DNA from: Candidatus Chloroploca mongolica
GTDB lineage: Bacteria; Chloroflexota; Chloroflexia; Chloroflexales; Chloroflexaceae
Assembly: GCF_004762035.2 (NCBI RefSeq)
Contig: NZ_SIJK02000011.1
Span: 20,148-84,147, forward strand
Reading direction: 5' to 3'
Length of the DNA stretch: 64,000 bases
Part shown: positions 42,072-50,427 of the stretch, piece by piece
How positions within the stretch are numbered: position 1 is the first letter of the stretch
Layout: each line of letters starts with the position of its first letter
Translations under genes and position numbers: made by a program
Notes under the pieces: generated by a model
What the model was told of the DNA's origin: nothing
The model's database searches: none
Seen by the model: only the letters and a program-made list of their open reading frames with translations

Positions 42072-42910
42072 AGCTTCAGTTCTGGGGGGTGCGTGGGTAT
42101 GTGCCAACCCCGGGGGCGGCGTATCTGGAGTATGGGGGCAATACGTGTTGTGTCGTGATCTATGGTGCCCACGACGAATTGCTGGTACTTGATAGTGGAA
42201 CCGGCTTTTGTCGCTTTGGCGATGAGTTGATGCAACGGGAATTTGGCGAAGGGCGGGGTGAGTTGACCCTGTTGATCAGCCATACGTACTGGGATCACCT
42301 GCTAGGCTTGCCGTTTCCGGGGTTGGTTCACACACCGGGCAATAAACTAAAAATTTATGGCCCCGACAGTACCCGCGGTTCCTTGCGCATGGTTTATGAT
42401 GGCATTCTCTCGCCGGTCTATTCACCAGTCTATGGCCTGGCGCATATGGCGGCCACGCATAGCTTTGAGCCGATCTCAACGCATCCCCTTCAGATCGGAA
42501 GGCTGACGGTACGGGCGATGCCGCTGTCGCAGCACAAGCATTCGCCAATCTGGGCCTATCGGATCGAAGAGCACGGGCGAACGGTGGTCTATATGACCGA
42601 TGTGCGCTACAGTGATGAGCAGATCTGGCGGAAGGCCGTGCATTTTGCCGAGGGGGCGACGGTGCTGATCCACAGTGCCCCGTATACGCGGGCCGAAGAG
42701 GTCGAAGATTATGGGCATAGTCGCGTCGAAGATGCGATCGAGGTGGCACAGCAAGCGCGGGTTGAACAACTCTTGCTCTATCACCATGCACCAACGCGTA
42801 CCGATGCCCAACTCGATGCCCTGGTGGCGCAGTACCGGGCTGAACTCGTGGCGCTAGGGTCGTCGTTGCGACTTGAGGCGGCCCGCGAGGGGCCGATCCT
42901 TGAGGTCTAA
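42068..42910 (+). CDS. Metallo-beta-lactamase-fold paralogue with altered metal motif (second of the pair)
   Basis: 280 residues, clearly a tandem duplicate of the preceding gene: MKLQFWGVRGYVPTP, YGGNTCCVVI, LLLYHHAPTRTD. The HxHxDH motif has become HTYWDH (about residues 71-76), replacing one zinc-binding His by Tyr, while the HH near the C-terminus and Asp in YMTDVRYSD are kept. It may bind one metal, have changed substrate range, or act as a partner for the first protein. The ATGA overlap guarantees coupled synthesis. Confidence 0.82.
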   Translation: MKLQFWGVRGYVPTPGAAYLEYGGNTCCVVIYGAHDELLVLDSGTGFCRFGDELMQREFGEGRGELTLLISHTYWDHLLGLPFPGLVHTPGNKLKIYGPDSTRGSLRMVYDGILSPVYSPVYGLAHMAATHSFEPISTHPLQIGRLTVRAMPLSQHKHSPIWAYRIEEHGRTVVYMTDVRYSDEQIWRKAVHFAEGATVLIHSAPYTRAEEVEDYGHSRVEDAIEVAQQARVEQLLLYHHAPTRTDAQLDALVAQYRAELVALGSSLRLEAAREGPILEV

Positions 42911-42949
42911 GTGAGATGCTTGGGGGCCGTAGGCCCCCAAGCATCTCAC
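42911..42949. terminator. 18-bp perfect hairpin between convergent genes
   Basis: Arms 42911-42928 and 42932-42949 (GTGAGATGCTTGGGGGCC) with a GTA triloop, starting right after the MBL stop; no U-run. Confidence 0.7.
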
Positions 42950-42957
42950 CTATGCGC

Positions 42958-43173
42958 TTAGCGCGACTGTTTGCGTTCGCGCATGATGCGGTTGACTTCC
43001 TTGCCCCATTTGCGACCCTCTTGACGGCGTTGCAGGGCAACCGGGTTGATTGGCCGCTTTTCTTTTTCTTCACCGCCCCGCTCTTCACGTTCGAGCAGTT
43101 CGTCCGTCTCTTCGATCAGATCCAGAGCGTCCAGGTTATTCAGTTCACGCAGATTGATGCGAATTTTCGGCAT
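42958..43173 (-). CDS. Small charged protein encoded after rsgA
   Basis: 71 residues, strongly charged: PKIRINLRELNNLDALDLIEE, then an acidic/basic middle (EREERGGEEKEKR) and a basic C-terminus (RRQEGRKWGKEVNRIMRER). No known domain recognised; possibly an RNA- or ribosome-associated helper given its position 18 bases after rsgA. GGGAG lies a suitable distance before the ATG, supporting translation. Ends nine bases from a strong hairpin. Confidence 0.65.
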   Translation of the reverse strand: MPKIRINLRELNNLDALDLIEETDELLEREERGGEEKEKRPINPVALQRRQEGRKWGKEVNRIMRERKQSR

Positions 43174-43191
43174 GATCAGTTCTACTCCCGT

Positions 43192-44139
43192 TTAACTTTC
43201 GCCCTGGCGCAGCCTCACATAGCTGTCGTAGCGGGCGTGATCAATCTTGCCAGCGGTCACAGCGGTACGAACGGCGCAGTCTGGTTCGTGAATATGGCTA
43301 CAGCCAGCAAAATAGCACTGGCCGAGGTAGGGACGTAGTTCGCGATAACACCAGTCGAGCTCTTCGGCAGGGACTTGCCAGAGGCCGATTTCGCGAATGC
43401 CGGGGGTGTCGGCAACATAGCCCTTGTCAGGTAGCTCGAGGGCGATCAACTCGGCAACGGTGGTGACATGGCGACCTTTGTTGAGCGCTGTGCTGATGGT
43501 TCCCGTGTCGAGGTGGAGGTCGGGTTGCAGCGCGTTGAGTAGGCTTGATTTGCCGACCCCGGATTTGCCGGTGACGACGCTGATGCGCCCGGCGAGGGTG
43601 TCGCGGACTGCCTGCAGGCCCTGCCCGGTCTGATTTGAGACATAGAGTACACGGTAGTTGATGTGTTCGTAGGGGGCAAAGAGTTGGGTCGCAACCGCCT
43701 GATCCACTAGGTCAATTTTGGTCGCGACGATAATGGCTTCAAGGCCGCTATGCTCGCAGATCACAAGGTAACGATCGAGCATACGAGGCGTAAAGGCGGG
43801 TTGGGCGCATGCGAATGTGAGCAGAACCTGGTCAACATTCGCCACGAGGACATCTTCTTTATAGGCACCTCGTGTCCCGGCGGCGCGGCGGGCGAGTTTG
43901 GAGCGACGCGGGTAGACGCTTTCGATCGCACCTTCGCCGTTGCCGACAAGCGTAATTTCAACCTGATCGCCGATGACGGCGATATCACTCGACTGGCGTT
44001 CGCGTTTCAAACGCCCGCGAAGCTTGCAGATCACCGTCTCGGTACTGGTCTGTACCCAGAAAAAGCCACTCTGGGCGCGCAAGACCGTACCGAGCAAGCG
44101 ATCCGGGCGAGTTGGCGTCTGCTCTGTGCTGCTCATCAT
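43192..44139 (-). CDS. rsgA: Small ribosomal subunit biogenesis GTPase RsgA
   Basis: 315 residues. N-terminal OB-fold (GTVLRAQSGFFWVQT), then the circularly permuted GTPase domain with motif order G4 (ATKIDLVD), G1 (TGKSGVGKSSLLN) and G3 (DTPGIRE). The C-terminal zinc-binding segment is CYFAGCSHIHEPDC. RsgA matures the 30S subunit by releasing RbfA and checking the decoding site. Start 44139 has GAGG five bases upstream; the 44136 ATG is an alternative. It follows the 92-residue gene by four bases. Confidence 0.94.
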   Translation of the reverse strand: MMSSTEQTPTRPDRLLGTVLRAQSGFFWVQTSTETVICKLRGRLKRERQSSDIAVIGDQVEITLVGNGEGAIESVYPRRSKLARRAAGTRGAYKEDVLVANVDQVLLTFACAQPAFTPRMLDRYLVICEHSGLEAIIVATKIDLVDQAVATQLFAPYEHINYRVLYVSNQTGQGLQAVRDTLAGRISVVTGKSGVGKSSLLNALQPDLHLDTGTISTALNKGRHVTTVAELIALELPDKGYVADTPGIREIGLWQVPAEELDWCYRELRPYLGQCYFAGCSHIHEPDCAVRTAVTAGKIDHARYDSYVRLRQGES

Positions 44140-44143
44140 TGCC

Positions 44144-44422
44144 TCAAGCTTCTGGCTGTTCATGGATACGCAACTCCAGCTTGGTAACGCCAAGGATATC
44201 AAAGGCAAAGGTGAGTAGATGATCGATCAAACCCGGTTTTGCCTCTTCTGGATGGAGATTTATCATTGCCTGCGAGGGGGCAGAATGGCCCTGGGCAGGG
44301 GAATATTGATGCAGTGAGCCGTCACGCTCTAAAATAAGCAAGGCTGACCTCCCCATTGGGATGTTGTCGAGTTCCTCCGATGGCGTGCGCGTGGTCATTT
44401 CTGCAACATCAAGCTGTATCAT
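44144..44422 (-). CDS. Uncharacterised 92-residue protein upstream of rsgA
   Basis: No family recognised. The sequence has a compact alpha/beta look: SALLILERDGSLHQYSPAQ, a polar middle, and a C-terminal LIDHLLTFAFDILGVTKLEL. The AGGAG site before the ATG and tight spacing to rsgA (four bases) show it is real and cotranscribed. Function unknown. Confidence 0.65.
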   Translation of the reverse strand: MIQLDVAEMTTRTPSEELDNIPMGRSALLILERDGSLHQYSPAQGHSAPSQAMINLHPEEAKPGLIDHLLTFAFDILGVTKLELRIHEQPEA

Positions 44423-44514
44423 AGGATGGCTCCTGCCTGTTTGTGGGTAGATTATTTGGCTGGTGGTTGTACCAGCTAAAACAAAGGTGCTTGCTGCGGA
44501 CTCGTTGTCAAGAC

Positions 44515-44552
44515 AAAAAGGCCGTGGGTGCTGGGCACACCACGGCCTTTTT
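44515..44552. terminator. Intrinsic terminator with A5/T6 flanks
   Basis: 13-bp stem AAAAAGGCCGTGG / CCACGGCCTTTTT. T6 at 44548-44553 on the plus strand and A5 at 44515-44519 make it bidirectional. It is the second terminator after the small-protein gene (minus). Confidence 0.75.
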
Positions 44553-44563
44553 TGATCAAAAAA

Positions 44564-44594
44564 GGCTGCGGGTGCTGATCAGCCACCCACAGCC
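44564..44594 (-). terminator. Terminator of the small-protein gene
   Basis: 11-bp stem with one wobble (44594-44584 with 44574-44564) followed on the minus strand by six T (A6 at 44558-44563). It starts 26 bases after the stop codon at 44621. Confidence 0.8.
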
Positions 44595-44620
44595 TGTTGC
44601 TCATCGTATCAGGGGAGTTG

Positions 44621-44743
44621 TTAGCTCCTGAGCAGGCGGAATGGGATCTGGCTGACCCTCTCGGTGGCGCGGGCAACAACGACCCGAACCACAAGGCCCG
44701 TATCGGCAACGCCGACGTTCGCACTGTTGATTCCTATTGTCAT
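44621..44743 (-). CDS. 40-residue small protein in its own transcription unit (unknown function)
   Basis: Too short for usual ORF cut-offs but fully furnished: TTGACA-17-TATCCT promoter at 44825-44797, AAGGAG at 44757-44752 eight bases before ATG, 40 sense codons, TAA, then a U-tailed terminator. The peptide begins MTIGINSANVGVADTG, has a hydrophobic middle (LVVRVVVARATERV) and ends SQIPFRLLRS. There is no signal peptide or long membrane helix and no Cys; the net charge is positive and the middle is amphipathic or beta-prone. I recognise no family. It could be a small ribosome-, membrane- or enzyme-associated protein. A purely regulatory RNA with a chance ORF is possible but less likely because of the ideal Shine-Dalgarno. 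Confidence 0.6.
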   Translation of the reverse strand: MTIGINSANVGVADTGLVVRVVVARATERVSQIPFRLLRS

Positions 44744-44796
44744 GTTGCGTGCTCCTTCCGTTCCGTCTCTGCATTATTTCATCGTTACTATGCGCA

Positions 44797-44825
44797 AGGA
44801 TAACATAGGCCAGAGGGCTTGTCAA
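44797..44825 (-). promoter_or_regulatory. Promoter of the small-protein gene
   Basis: Perfect TTGACA (44825-44820), 17-base spacer, TATCCT (44802-44797). Predicted transcription start near 44790, giving a leader of about 47 bases. Confidence 0.7.
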
Positions 44826-44912
44826 TGGGCTTTTGCTCGGTCTTCAGGCTGAACTATATATAGTTTGTTAGTCTCGTGTTAATGTGATTCTAACACTTCG
44901 TGATCTATAGTA

Positions 44913-44947
44913 CATGCTGGTGGGCACCGTAGGTGCCCACCAGCATG
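44913..44947. terminator. 16-bp perfect hairpin upstream of htpG
   Basis: CATGCTGGTGGGCACC / GGTGCCCACCAGCATG with a GTA triloop. It lies between divergent units, so a terminator role is not obvious. The htpG -10 is probably TACAAT at 44977-44982. No CIRCE heat-shock element is visible. Confidence 0.55.
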
Positions 44948-45021
44948 ACGTTGAAAAGTGAAGGATGGGGATGCGGTACAATAGGGAGAATTATTTTTGA
45001 AAAAGCAAGGAGTGCTGGTAT

Positions 45022-46905
45022 ATGACGACCGAGCCGACTGAGGTGCCTCAGGTCGAGGCGAAGACCTTCAAGGCCGAGGTGCAACAGGTGTTGCAAATTC
45101 TGGCCCATTCGCTCTATACCGATCGTGAGATTTTTCTGCGTGAGTTGATTTCGAATGCATCGGATACGCTTAATCGGATGCAGTTTGAGATGCTGACCAA
45201 CCGTGATGTGCGCGATCCCGAAGCCGAACTGGCGATCTGGTTGAGTGCCGATAAAGACGCACGGACGGTGACGATCACTGATGCCGGGACGGGTATGACC
45301 CGTGAGGAACTGATTGATCACCTTGGCACGATTGCCCAGTCGAGTGCGCGTGCGTTTGTTGAAAAGACCAAGGACGCCAGCAAGGCGACGGCGAGCGAGA
45401 TGATCGGCCAGTTTGGCGTTGGTTTCTACTCAGTCTTTATGGTCGCTGATAAGGTGACCGTTGTGTCGCGTTCGTACCGTCCCGAGGCCGAGGCCGCCAT
45501 ATGGGAAAGCACGGGTGACGATCGCTACACCATTGGTTCGGCTGAACGTGAAGAACGCGGCACCTCGATTACGCTCCATTTGAAGGAAGATGCTGCCGAG
45601 TTTGCCAATGATTGGCGTCTCGAACAGATCGTGAAACGACATTCAGATTTTGTTGCCTTTCCCATCTATAGTGGTGACCGGCAGATCAATCAGCGCAAGG
45701 CGCTCTGGCGGCGCGCTCCGCGTGAGGTCGAAGCCGAGGAGTATCAGAATCTCTATCGGCAATTGACGTTCGAGCCAGACGAGCCAATGCTGCATGTGCA
45801 TCTTTCGACTGATGTGCCGGTTGATTTGCATAGTGTGCTCTTTATTCCTGGCAAACGCGAGCGTGGCTTGATCGAGCGCCGGATCGAAGGCAAGGTTCGA
45901 CTCTATTCGCGCAAGGTCTTGATCCTCGAAGAGGCGAAGGATCTGTTGCCTGCCTACTTCCGTTTTATCGAGGGTGTGGTTGACAGTGAAGACTTGCCCC
46001 TGAATGTATCGCGTGAGAGTGTGCAGTCGTCACCGGTGATGCAGCGCATCCGGAAGACGTTGACGAGCCGGTTGCACCGCGAGTTGAATGATCTGGCTGA
46101 TAAGGATGCGAACGCATTCAAGGCCTTCTGGCAAGAGTTCGGCGTCTTTATCAAAGAGGGTATTGCCACTGATTACGAAAGTCGGAACGAACTGCTCAAG
46201 CTATTGCGCGTTCAGACGACCCGGAGCGATGGCGAATTGGTAACCCTGGGTCAGTACAAGAGTCGGATTATTGATGGGCAGCAAGAGATCTACTATGTGC
46301 TGGCGGCGAGTCTCGAAGCTGCTGCGACGAGCCCACACCTTGATCCGTTCAAGGCACGGGGGATCGAGGTCGTGTTGTTGACCGACCTCATGGATGGCTT
46401 TATGCTTTCGGGGTTGCGTGAATACGAAGGCTTGAAGCTGCGCAATGTTGATGAGGCCGACCTGGAATTGCCGGGCGAGGTGGCAGCGCCAGAACCACAG
46501 ATTAGCGAAGCGCAATTCACGCCGCTGGCCGAGCGCCTGGCTGCGATCCTGGGTGAAAAGGTCAAAACCGTGCGCGCGTCGAAGGTGTTGCGTGACAGCC
46601 CGGCGCGCCTGGTGAGTGACGACGATATGATGGGGCGCGAAATGCAGCGGATCCAGCAGATGCTGGGACGCGAAGCTGACGCGGCACCGCGCATTCTCGA
46701 GTTGAACCTGAGCCACAACCTGGTCGCAGCGCTGGCGCAGCGGGTCGAGGCTGATGTGAACGACCCGATTGTCACCGCCGCCGCCGAGCAGCTCTACGAT
46801 AATGCCCTGTTGATCGAGGGCTTGCACCAGAACCCCGCGGCTATGGTACCGCGGATTTTGCAGCTACTCGAAGCAGCGGCGCGTACGCAGCCGGATCAGG
46901 CATAA
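45022..46905 (+). CDS. htpG: Molecular chaperone HtpG (Hsp90)
   Basis: 627-residue bacterial Hsp90. GHKL ATPase motifs are intact: ELISNASDTLNR (N box, about residue 40), DAGTGMT (G1), QFGVGFYSVFMVAD (G2). The middle domain carries the catalytic Arg region (PLNVSRESVQSSPVMQRIRK in part), and the C-terminal dimerisation domain is present. It is an ATP-driven chaperone for late folding of client proteins in the cytosol. AAGGAG precedes the ATG. Length is typical. It ends before a strong terminator shared with the tRNA genes on the other strand. Confidence 0.97.
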   Translation: MTTEPTEVPQVEAKTFKAEVQQVLQILAHSLYTDREIFLRELISNASDTLNRMQFEMLTNRDVRDPEAELAIWLSADKDARTVTITDAGTGMTREELIDHLGTIAQSSARAFVEKTKDASKATASEMIGQFGVGFYSVFMVADKVTVVSRSYRPEAEAAIWESTGDDRYTIGSAEREERGTSITLHLKEDAAEFANDWRLEQIVKRHSDFVAFPIYSGDRQINQRKALWRRAPREVEAEEYQNLYRQLTFEPDEPMLHVHLSTDVPVDLHSVLFIPGKRERGLIERRIEGKVRLYSRKVLILEEAKDLLPAYFRFIEGVVDSEDLPLNVSRESVQSSPVMQRIRKTLTSRLHRELNDLADKDANAFKAFWQEFGVFIKEGIATDYESRNELLKLLRVQTTRSDGELVTLGQYKSRIIDGQQEIYYVLAASLEAAATSPHLDPFKARGIEVVLLTDLMDGFMLSGLREYEGLKLRNVDEADLELPGEVAAPEPQISEAQFTPLAERLAAILGEKVKTVRASKVLRDSPARLVSDDDMMGREMQRIQQMLGREADAAPRILELNLSHNLVAALAQRVEADVNDPIVTAAAEQLYDNALLIEGLHQNPAAMVPRILQLLEAAARTQPDQA

Positions 46906-46922
46906 AGCCCGCTCATCAACAG

Positions 46923-46965
46923 ACAAAGCGAGACGCCGAGCATTTTGCTCGGCGTCTCGCTTTGT
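46923..46965. terminator. Bidirectional terminator between htpG and tRNA-Ala genes
   Basis: 20-bp perfect stem (46923-46942 with 46946-46965), TTT loop, arm ACAAAGCGAGACGCCGAGCA. Confidence 0.8.
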
Positions 46966-46971
46966 TGCTTG

Positions 46972-47047
46972 TGGTGGAGCCATGGGGGTTCGAACCCCAG
47001 ACCTCAACACTGCCAGTGTTGCGCTCTCCCAACTGAGCTATGGCCCC
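46972..47047 (-). tRNA. tRNA-Ala (GGC)
   Basis: 76-base cloverleaf read on the minus strand. Acceptor GGGGCCA pairs with TGGCTCC, D-arm has AGCTCAGTTGGGAGAGC, anticodon stem-loop CAACA-CTGGCAG-TGTTG gives anticodon GGC, T-arm GGGGTTCGAACCCC, and CCA is encoded. It decodes GCC (and GCU). Confidence 0.95.
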
Positions 47048-47057
47048 GTTGTGTGTG

Positions 47058-47133
47058 TGGTGGAGGCGAGGAGGCTCGAACTCCTGACCTCGACAGTGCG
47101 ATTGTCGCGCTCTCCCAACTGAGCTACGCCCCC
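47058..47133 (-). tRNA. tRNA-Ala (CGC)
   Basis: 76-base cloverleaf on the minus strand, ten bases upstream of the previous tRNA. Acceptor GGGGGCG / CGCCTCC, anticodon stem-loop CGACA-ATCGCAC-TGTCG with anticodon CGC, T-arm GGAGTTCGAGCCTCC, CCA encoded. It decodes GCG. The two Ala tRNAs are clearly cotranscribed duplicates with diverged anticodon arms. Confidence 0.94.
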
Positions 47134-47181
47134 GCACGCACTCAACGAGTATAGCATGGGGTAGGGAGGCTGTCAAATGAT

Positions 47182-47211
47182 TGGACAGGGTTCGGGCATC
47201 CGTGCTACACT
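47182..47211 (+). promoter_or_regulatory. Promoter of the DUF2342 gene
   Basis: TGGACA (47182-47187), 18-base spacer, extended -10 TGcTACACT (47203-47211). A start near 47218 supports the GTG start at 47252. Confidence 0.6.
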
Positions 47212-47251
47212 GGCTGTTATTATGTTGGATTTCGCGAGAAAGGAAATCGTC

Positions 47252-48427
47252 GTGGCGAAGCCTGGAACTGATCTACGTCGTCTAGGCGGTATGCTCCTGA
47301 TCGGGGCAGTCGCTGGCGCCGCCGCACGTTATTATATGGAGACGCGCACACGCGCTGAGCGTCAGCAGACGAGTCTGATTGACTGGGATCAAGCGCGGGC
47401 CATGGCCTTGCGGGTGTCGCAATGGGAAGAGGCACCGTTGATCGAGCGATCGTTTCGCGAGGCGCAGTATCTGCGTTTGGTGAAGCAGAGTGAGCCACTG
47501 ATTGCCGAATACCTCGGGGTAGAATTGCCCGAGCCAATCAACCGGGTGTATGTTCATGATCGGCGCGAGTGGCTTGAGGCGAACTTCACTTCGTTTGAGC
47601 ATCTCTTTCGCCCGATCGAGGCGATCTACGAGCGCAACGCAACGCAGAACAGCATGGCGATGCTCTTCAGTGACGTGAACAGCAAACTGCTTGGCTTGCA
47701 AATGGGCGGGTTGCTCGGTTTTCTGGCCCGACGGGTGCTAGGACAATACGACCTGAGCCTGTTGTCGCCTGATCCGGCGACGGGCGGGGCGCTCTATTTT
47801 GTTGAACCAAACATCGCCCGGGTGCAGGGGCAACTGGGGTTGAACGACGAAGATTTTCGGCTCTGGATTGCGTTGCATGAAACGACGCACGCCTTTGAGT
47901 TTGAAGCGTACCCGTGGGTACGTCAGCATTTCCGTGACCTGTTGCAACAATACTTTGATCAGTTGAATGATCAACTCGAAGGATTGGGCCTCAACTTGCC
48001 GCAGCTCTTGATGCGCCTTATCCAGAATTGGGGTTCGAACGAGCACTGGATCGAGATGATGCTCACCCCGCAGCAACGGGTCATCTTTGAGCAACTCCAA
48101 GCGTTGATGTCGCTCGTTGAGGGATACGGCAACCACGTGATGAATGCGGTAGGCAAACGGCTCTTGCCGAGCTTTGAGCAGATCGAGCACCGGGTGGCCC
48201 AGCGGCAATCAACCCGGACGATCATCGAACAGGTCTTCAACCGGATCACCGGCATGGATCTCAAGCTTGCGCAGTATCAGCAGGGTGAAGCCTTTGTCAA
48301 CGCGGTCACCCAGGCGCGTGGGCAGGCCTACTGTGCGCGGGTATGGGAGCGTGTCGAGCACCTGCCCACGATGGAGGAGATCAAGCAGCCTGCGCTCTGG
48401 ATCGCACGCATGGATGCGACGGGATAA
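47252..48427 (+). CDS. DUF2342 zinc-dependent metalloprotease-like protein
   Basis: 391 residues. A short hydrophobic N-terminal segment (RRLGGMLLIGAVAGAAARYY in part: MLLIGAVAGAAA) may anchor it. The domain is the DUF2342 / 'F420-biosynthesis-associated' type, with the zincin motif HETTH (LHETTHAFEFE, about residues 209-213). Function is unknown despite the name. The start is a GTG at 47252 with AAGGA seven bases upstream. The ATG at 47177 lies inside the promoter. Alone between tRNAs and a convergent transporter. Confidence 0.82.
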   Translation: MAKPGTDLRRLGGMLLIGAVAGAAARYYMETRTRAERQQTSLIDWDQARAMALRVSQWEEAPLIERSFREAQYLRLVKQSEPLIAEYLGVELPEPINRVYVHDRREWLEANFTSFEHLFRPIEAIYERNATQNSMAMLFSDVNSKLLGLQMGGLLGFLARRVLGQYDLSLLSPDPATGGALYFVEPNIARVQGQLGLNDEDFRLWIALHETTHAFEFEAYPWVRQHFRDLLQQYFDQLNDQLEGLGLNLPQLLMRLIQNWGSNEHWIEMMLTPQQRVIFEQLQALMSLVEGYGNHVMNAVGKRLLPSFEQIEHRVAQRQSTRTIIEQVFNRITGMDLKLAQYQQGEAFVNAVTQARGQAYCARVWERVEHLPTMEEIKQPALWIARMDATG

Positions 48428-48445
48428 GGGCCAGGGCCTTACAAA

Positions 48446-48500
48446 GAATGCTTGGCCCCCAACAAGTCAGCGTAGCTGACTTGTTGGGGGCCAAGCATTC
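48446..48500. terminator. 26-bp perfect hairpin between convergent genes
   Basis: Arms 48446-48471 and 48475-48500 with a GTA triloop (AGTCAGC-GTA-GCTGACT apex). No flanking U-run. It starts 19 bases after one gene and ends three bases before the other. Confidence 0.75.
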
Positions 48501-48502
48501 CC

Positions 48503-50020
48503 TCACAACCCCCACACGAAGGGCATCAGCCAGTAACCAAGCACGGTGATGAGGACAATGCTGGCGAGGTTCAGCCAGAGACCCGCGCGGGCCATCTGTG
48601 GAACCGTGACGGCACCGCTGCCAAAGACAATCGCATTGGGTGGCGTAGCAACGGGCAGCATAAAGGCACAGGACGCGGCAATTGCGGCCGGGGCCATCAG
48701 CAGCAGCGGATGCATCCCGGCGGCCATCCCCAGGGCTACCATCACTGGCATCAGCATGGTTGCGGTAGCGGTATTCGAGGTGATCTCGGTGAGGAAGATC
48801 ACCATTGCGACCACCACAACGAGCAAGAAGAGATTGGGGAGCGAGCTAAACGCACTGAGCGACCCACCGAGCCAATCAACGAGGCCCGACTTCTTGAAGG
48901 CATCGGCGAGGGCCAGACCACCCCCAAAGAGCAGCACCACGCCCCACGGCAGCTTTTTCGCATCTTCCCAGGTGAGCAAGAAGGTTGGCGCTCCTTCTTG
49001 ATTGCGTGCGGGAAGGGCGAAGAGGACCACCGCCCCGATCAGTGCGATCACGGCATCATTGACCATCGGAAAGAGCGGGGCAAGCAGAAAAGGCTGGACG
49101 ATCCAGGCTAACGCCACCGCACCAAAAACGACCAACACCGCACGTTCGGCATAACTCATTGGCCCGAGTTGCGACAACTCACTGCGCACCACATCAAGCC
49201 CACCGGGGATCTCCTGATTGCTGGCTTTGTAGGCAATCCTGGTGAGGTAGAACCAGGTTGCCAGCAACCCAACGATGGCAAAGGGCACACCAACAAGCAT
49301 CCACTCGGCAAACGTAATCTGATAGCCAAGCAACTCGCTGGCGGCGGCGGCAAGCACAATATTGGGCGGCGTGCCGACAAGGGTCGCAATGCCACCGATC
49401 GACGCTGAATAGGCGATCCCGAGCATAAGCGCGGTACCGAACCCGAGGCGACTGCCAGTATCCTGATCGACGGCTTTGCCATCACGTTTGAGCAGATCGG
49501 TGAACTGGAGGATCACGGCGGTGCCCATGGGCACCATCATCATTGCCGTTGCCGTATTCGAAATCCACATCGAAAGAAAGCCCGTCGCGATCATAAAACC
49601 GAGCACAATGCGGGTTGGGCTGCACCCGACCACGGTAATGATCCGAAGCGCGATCCGGCGATGGAGTGACCAGCGCTCGAGGGCGAGCGCAATCATAAAG
49701 CCACCAAGAAAGACAAAGATCAGCGGATTGGCATAGCCGGGCGAGAGTTCGGCTGGACTGAGGGCACCGGTAAGCGGAAGCAACACGAGTGGCAACAGCG
49801 AGGTAACGGGAATCGGGATGGCCTCGGTCATCCACCAGATGGCAATCCAGAAGGTTGTTGCGGCAACCTTCTGGCCTTCAGGCGACATACCGGCGGGTGC
49901 GGGCAAAAAGAGCACAAGGGCAAAGAGGAGAGGGCCAAGAATGAGGCCAATGAGCCGTACCGGGGTGTAAGCTGAGGTTGCCATTGGACCAACACGCATC
50001 GAAGCAGAGATCTGAGCCAT
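48503..50020 (-). CDS. DASS/SLC13 family sodium:anion symporter
   Basis: 505-residue membrane transporter with about 11-12 hydrophobic helices in two inverted repeats. Each repeat carries the substrate/sodium SNT motif (SNTATAMMM near residue 165, SNTATATML near 420) and the following proline-rich motif (VGTPPNIV and ATPPNAIV). Substrates of the family are dicarboxylates such as succinate or malate, or sulfate. The family signature ITEIPIPVTSLLPL appears here as TEAIPIPVTSLLPLVLLP. Start 50020 is preferred over 50107 for its AAGG site. Confidence 0.92.
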   Translation of the reverse strand: MAQISASMRVGPMATSAYTPVRLIGLILGPLLFALVLFLPAPAGMSPEGQKVAATTFWIAIWWMTEAIPIPVTSLLPLVLLPLTGALSPAELSPGYANPLIFVFLGGFMIALALERWSLHRRIALRIITVVGCSPTRIVLGFMIATGFLSMWISNTATAMMMVPMGTAVILQFTDLLKRDGKAVDQDTGSRLGFGTALMLGIAYSASIGGIATLVGTPPNIVLAAAASELLGYQITFAEWMLVGVPFAIVGLLATWFYLTRIAYKASNQEIPGGLDVVRSELSQLGPMSYAERAVLVVFGAVALAWIVQPFLLAPLFPMVNDAVIALIGAVVLFALPARNQEGAPTFLLTWEDAKKLPWGVVLLFGGGLALADAFKKSGLVDWLGGSLSAFSSLPNLFLLVVVVAMVIFLTEITSNTATATMLMPVMVALGMAAGMHPLLLMAPAAIAASCAFMLPVATPPNAIVFGSGAVTVPQMARAGLWLNLASIVLITVLGYWLMPFVWGL

Positions 50021-50427
50021 GGTTACGCGCCTTCCACTGCGCTGAGCCGGAACGCATCCATCGCGTTCTGGTCTCATCGACGATCCTATTTTCGAGCAAG
50101 GGAACAATAGGTTTTACTATATGGTGTGATTAGGAAAGAAAAAAGCTTATAAACGGCCATTGAGCGTTAGTACTTGGCAACAATTCAAGAGATGAAAATA
50201 TTTCTTTTGTAAAAAGTTCGTTAGTAAACCTTTGGCAACCGTGCCATTTCTGTAGTTTATTATACCGCTTTGTGGGGGGGCGTACTTCACAAAGGTGCTG
50301 CCTGTGGTATATGATAAGGGTGGGCGCTTTGCCCTGACCTCTCGATTCACGTTGTCTTGCACGAAACAAGGCTGGCCGCGATGCAGTTCGCCTCGGCGAC
50401 AACCTTAAGAGGAGCAGTGACCACATT
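50021..50427. other. Intergenic region, divergent promoters
   Basis: No gene seen in these 407 bases. 50108-50270 is markedly A/T-rich. A minus-strand TATAGT (50121-50116) may serve the DASS gene. TGgTATATG (50305-50313) is a possible extended -10 for the SPFH operon, with a leader of about 105 bases. Confidence 0.4.

Noticed and set aside
44840..45021. CIRCE/HrcA heat-shock operator before htpG
   Set aside because: No TTAGCACTC-N9-GAGTGCTAA-like sequence; the palindrome present is the GTA-loop hairpin of a different kind.
46916..47176. 86-residue minus-strand frame and a 69-residue plus-strand frame over the tRNA genes
   Set aside because: They read through two tRNA-Ala genes; peptides such as GAIAQLGER..GSNPHGS are the well-known false translation of tRNA sequence.
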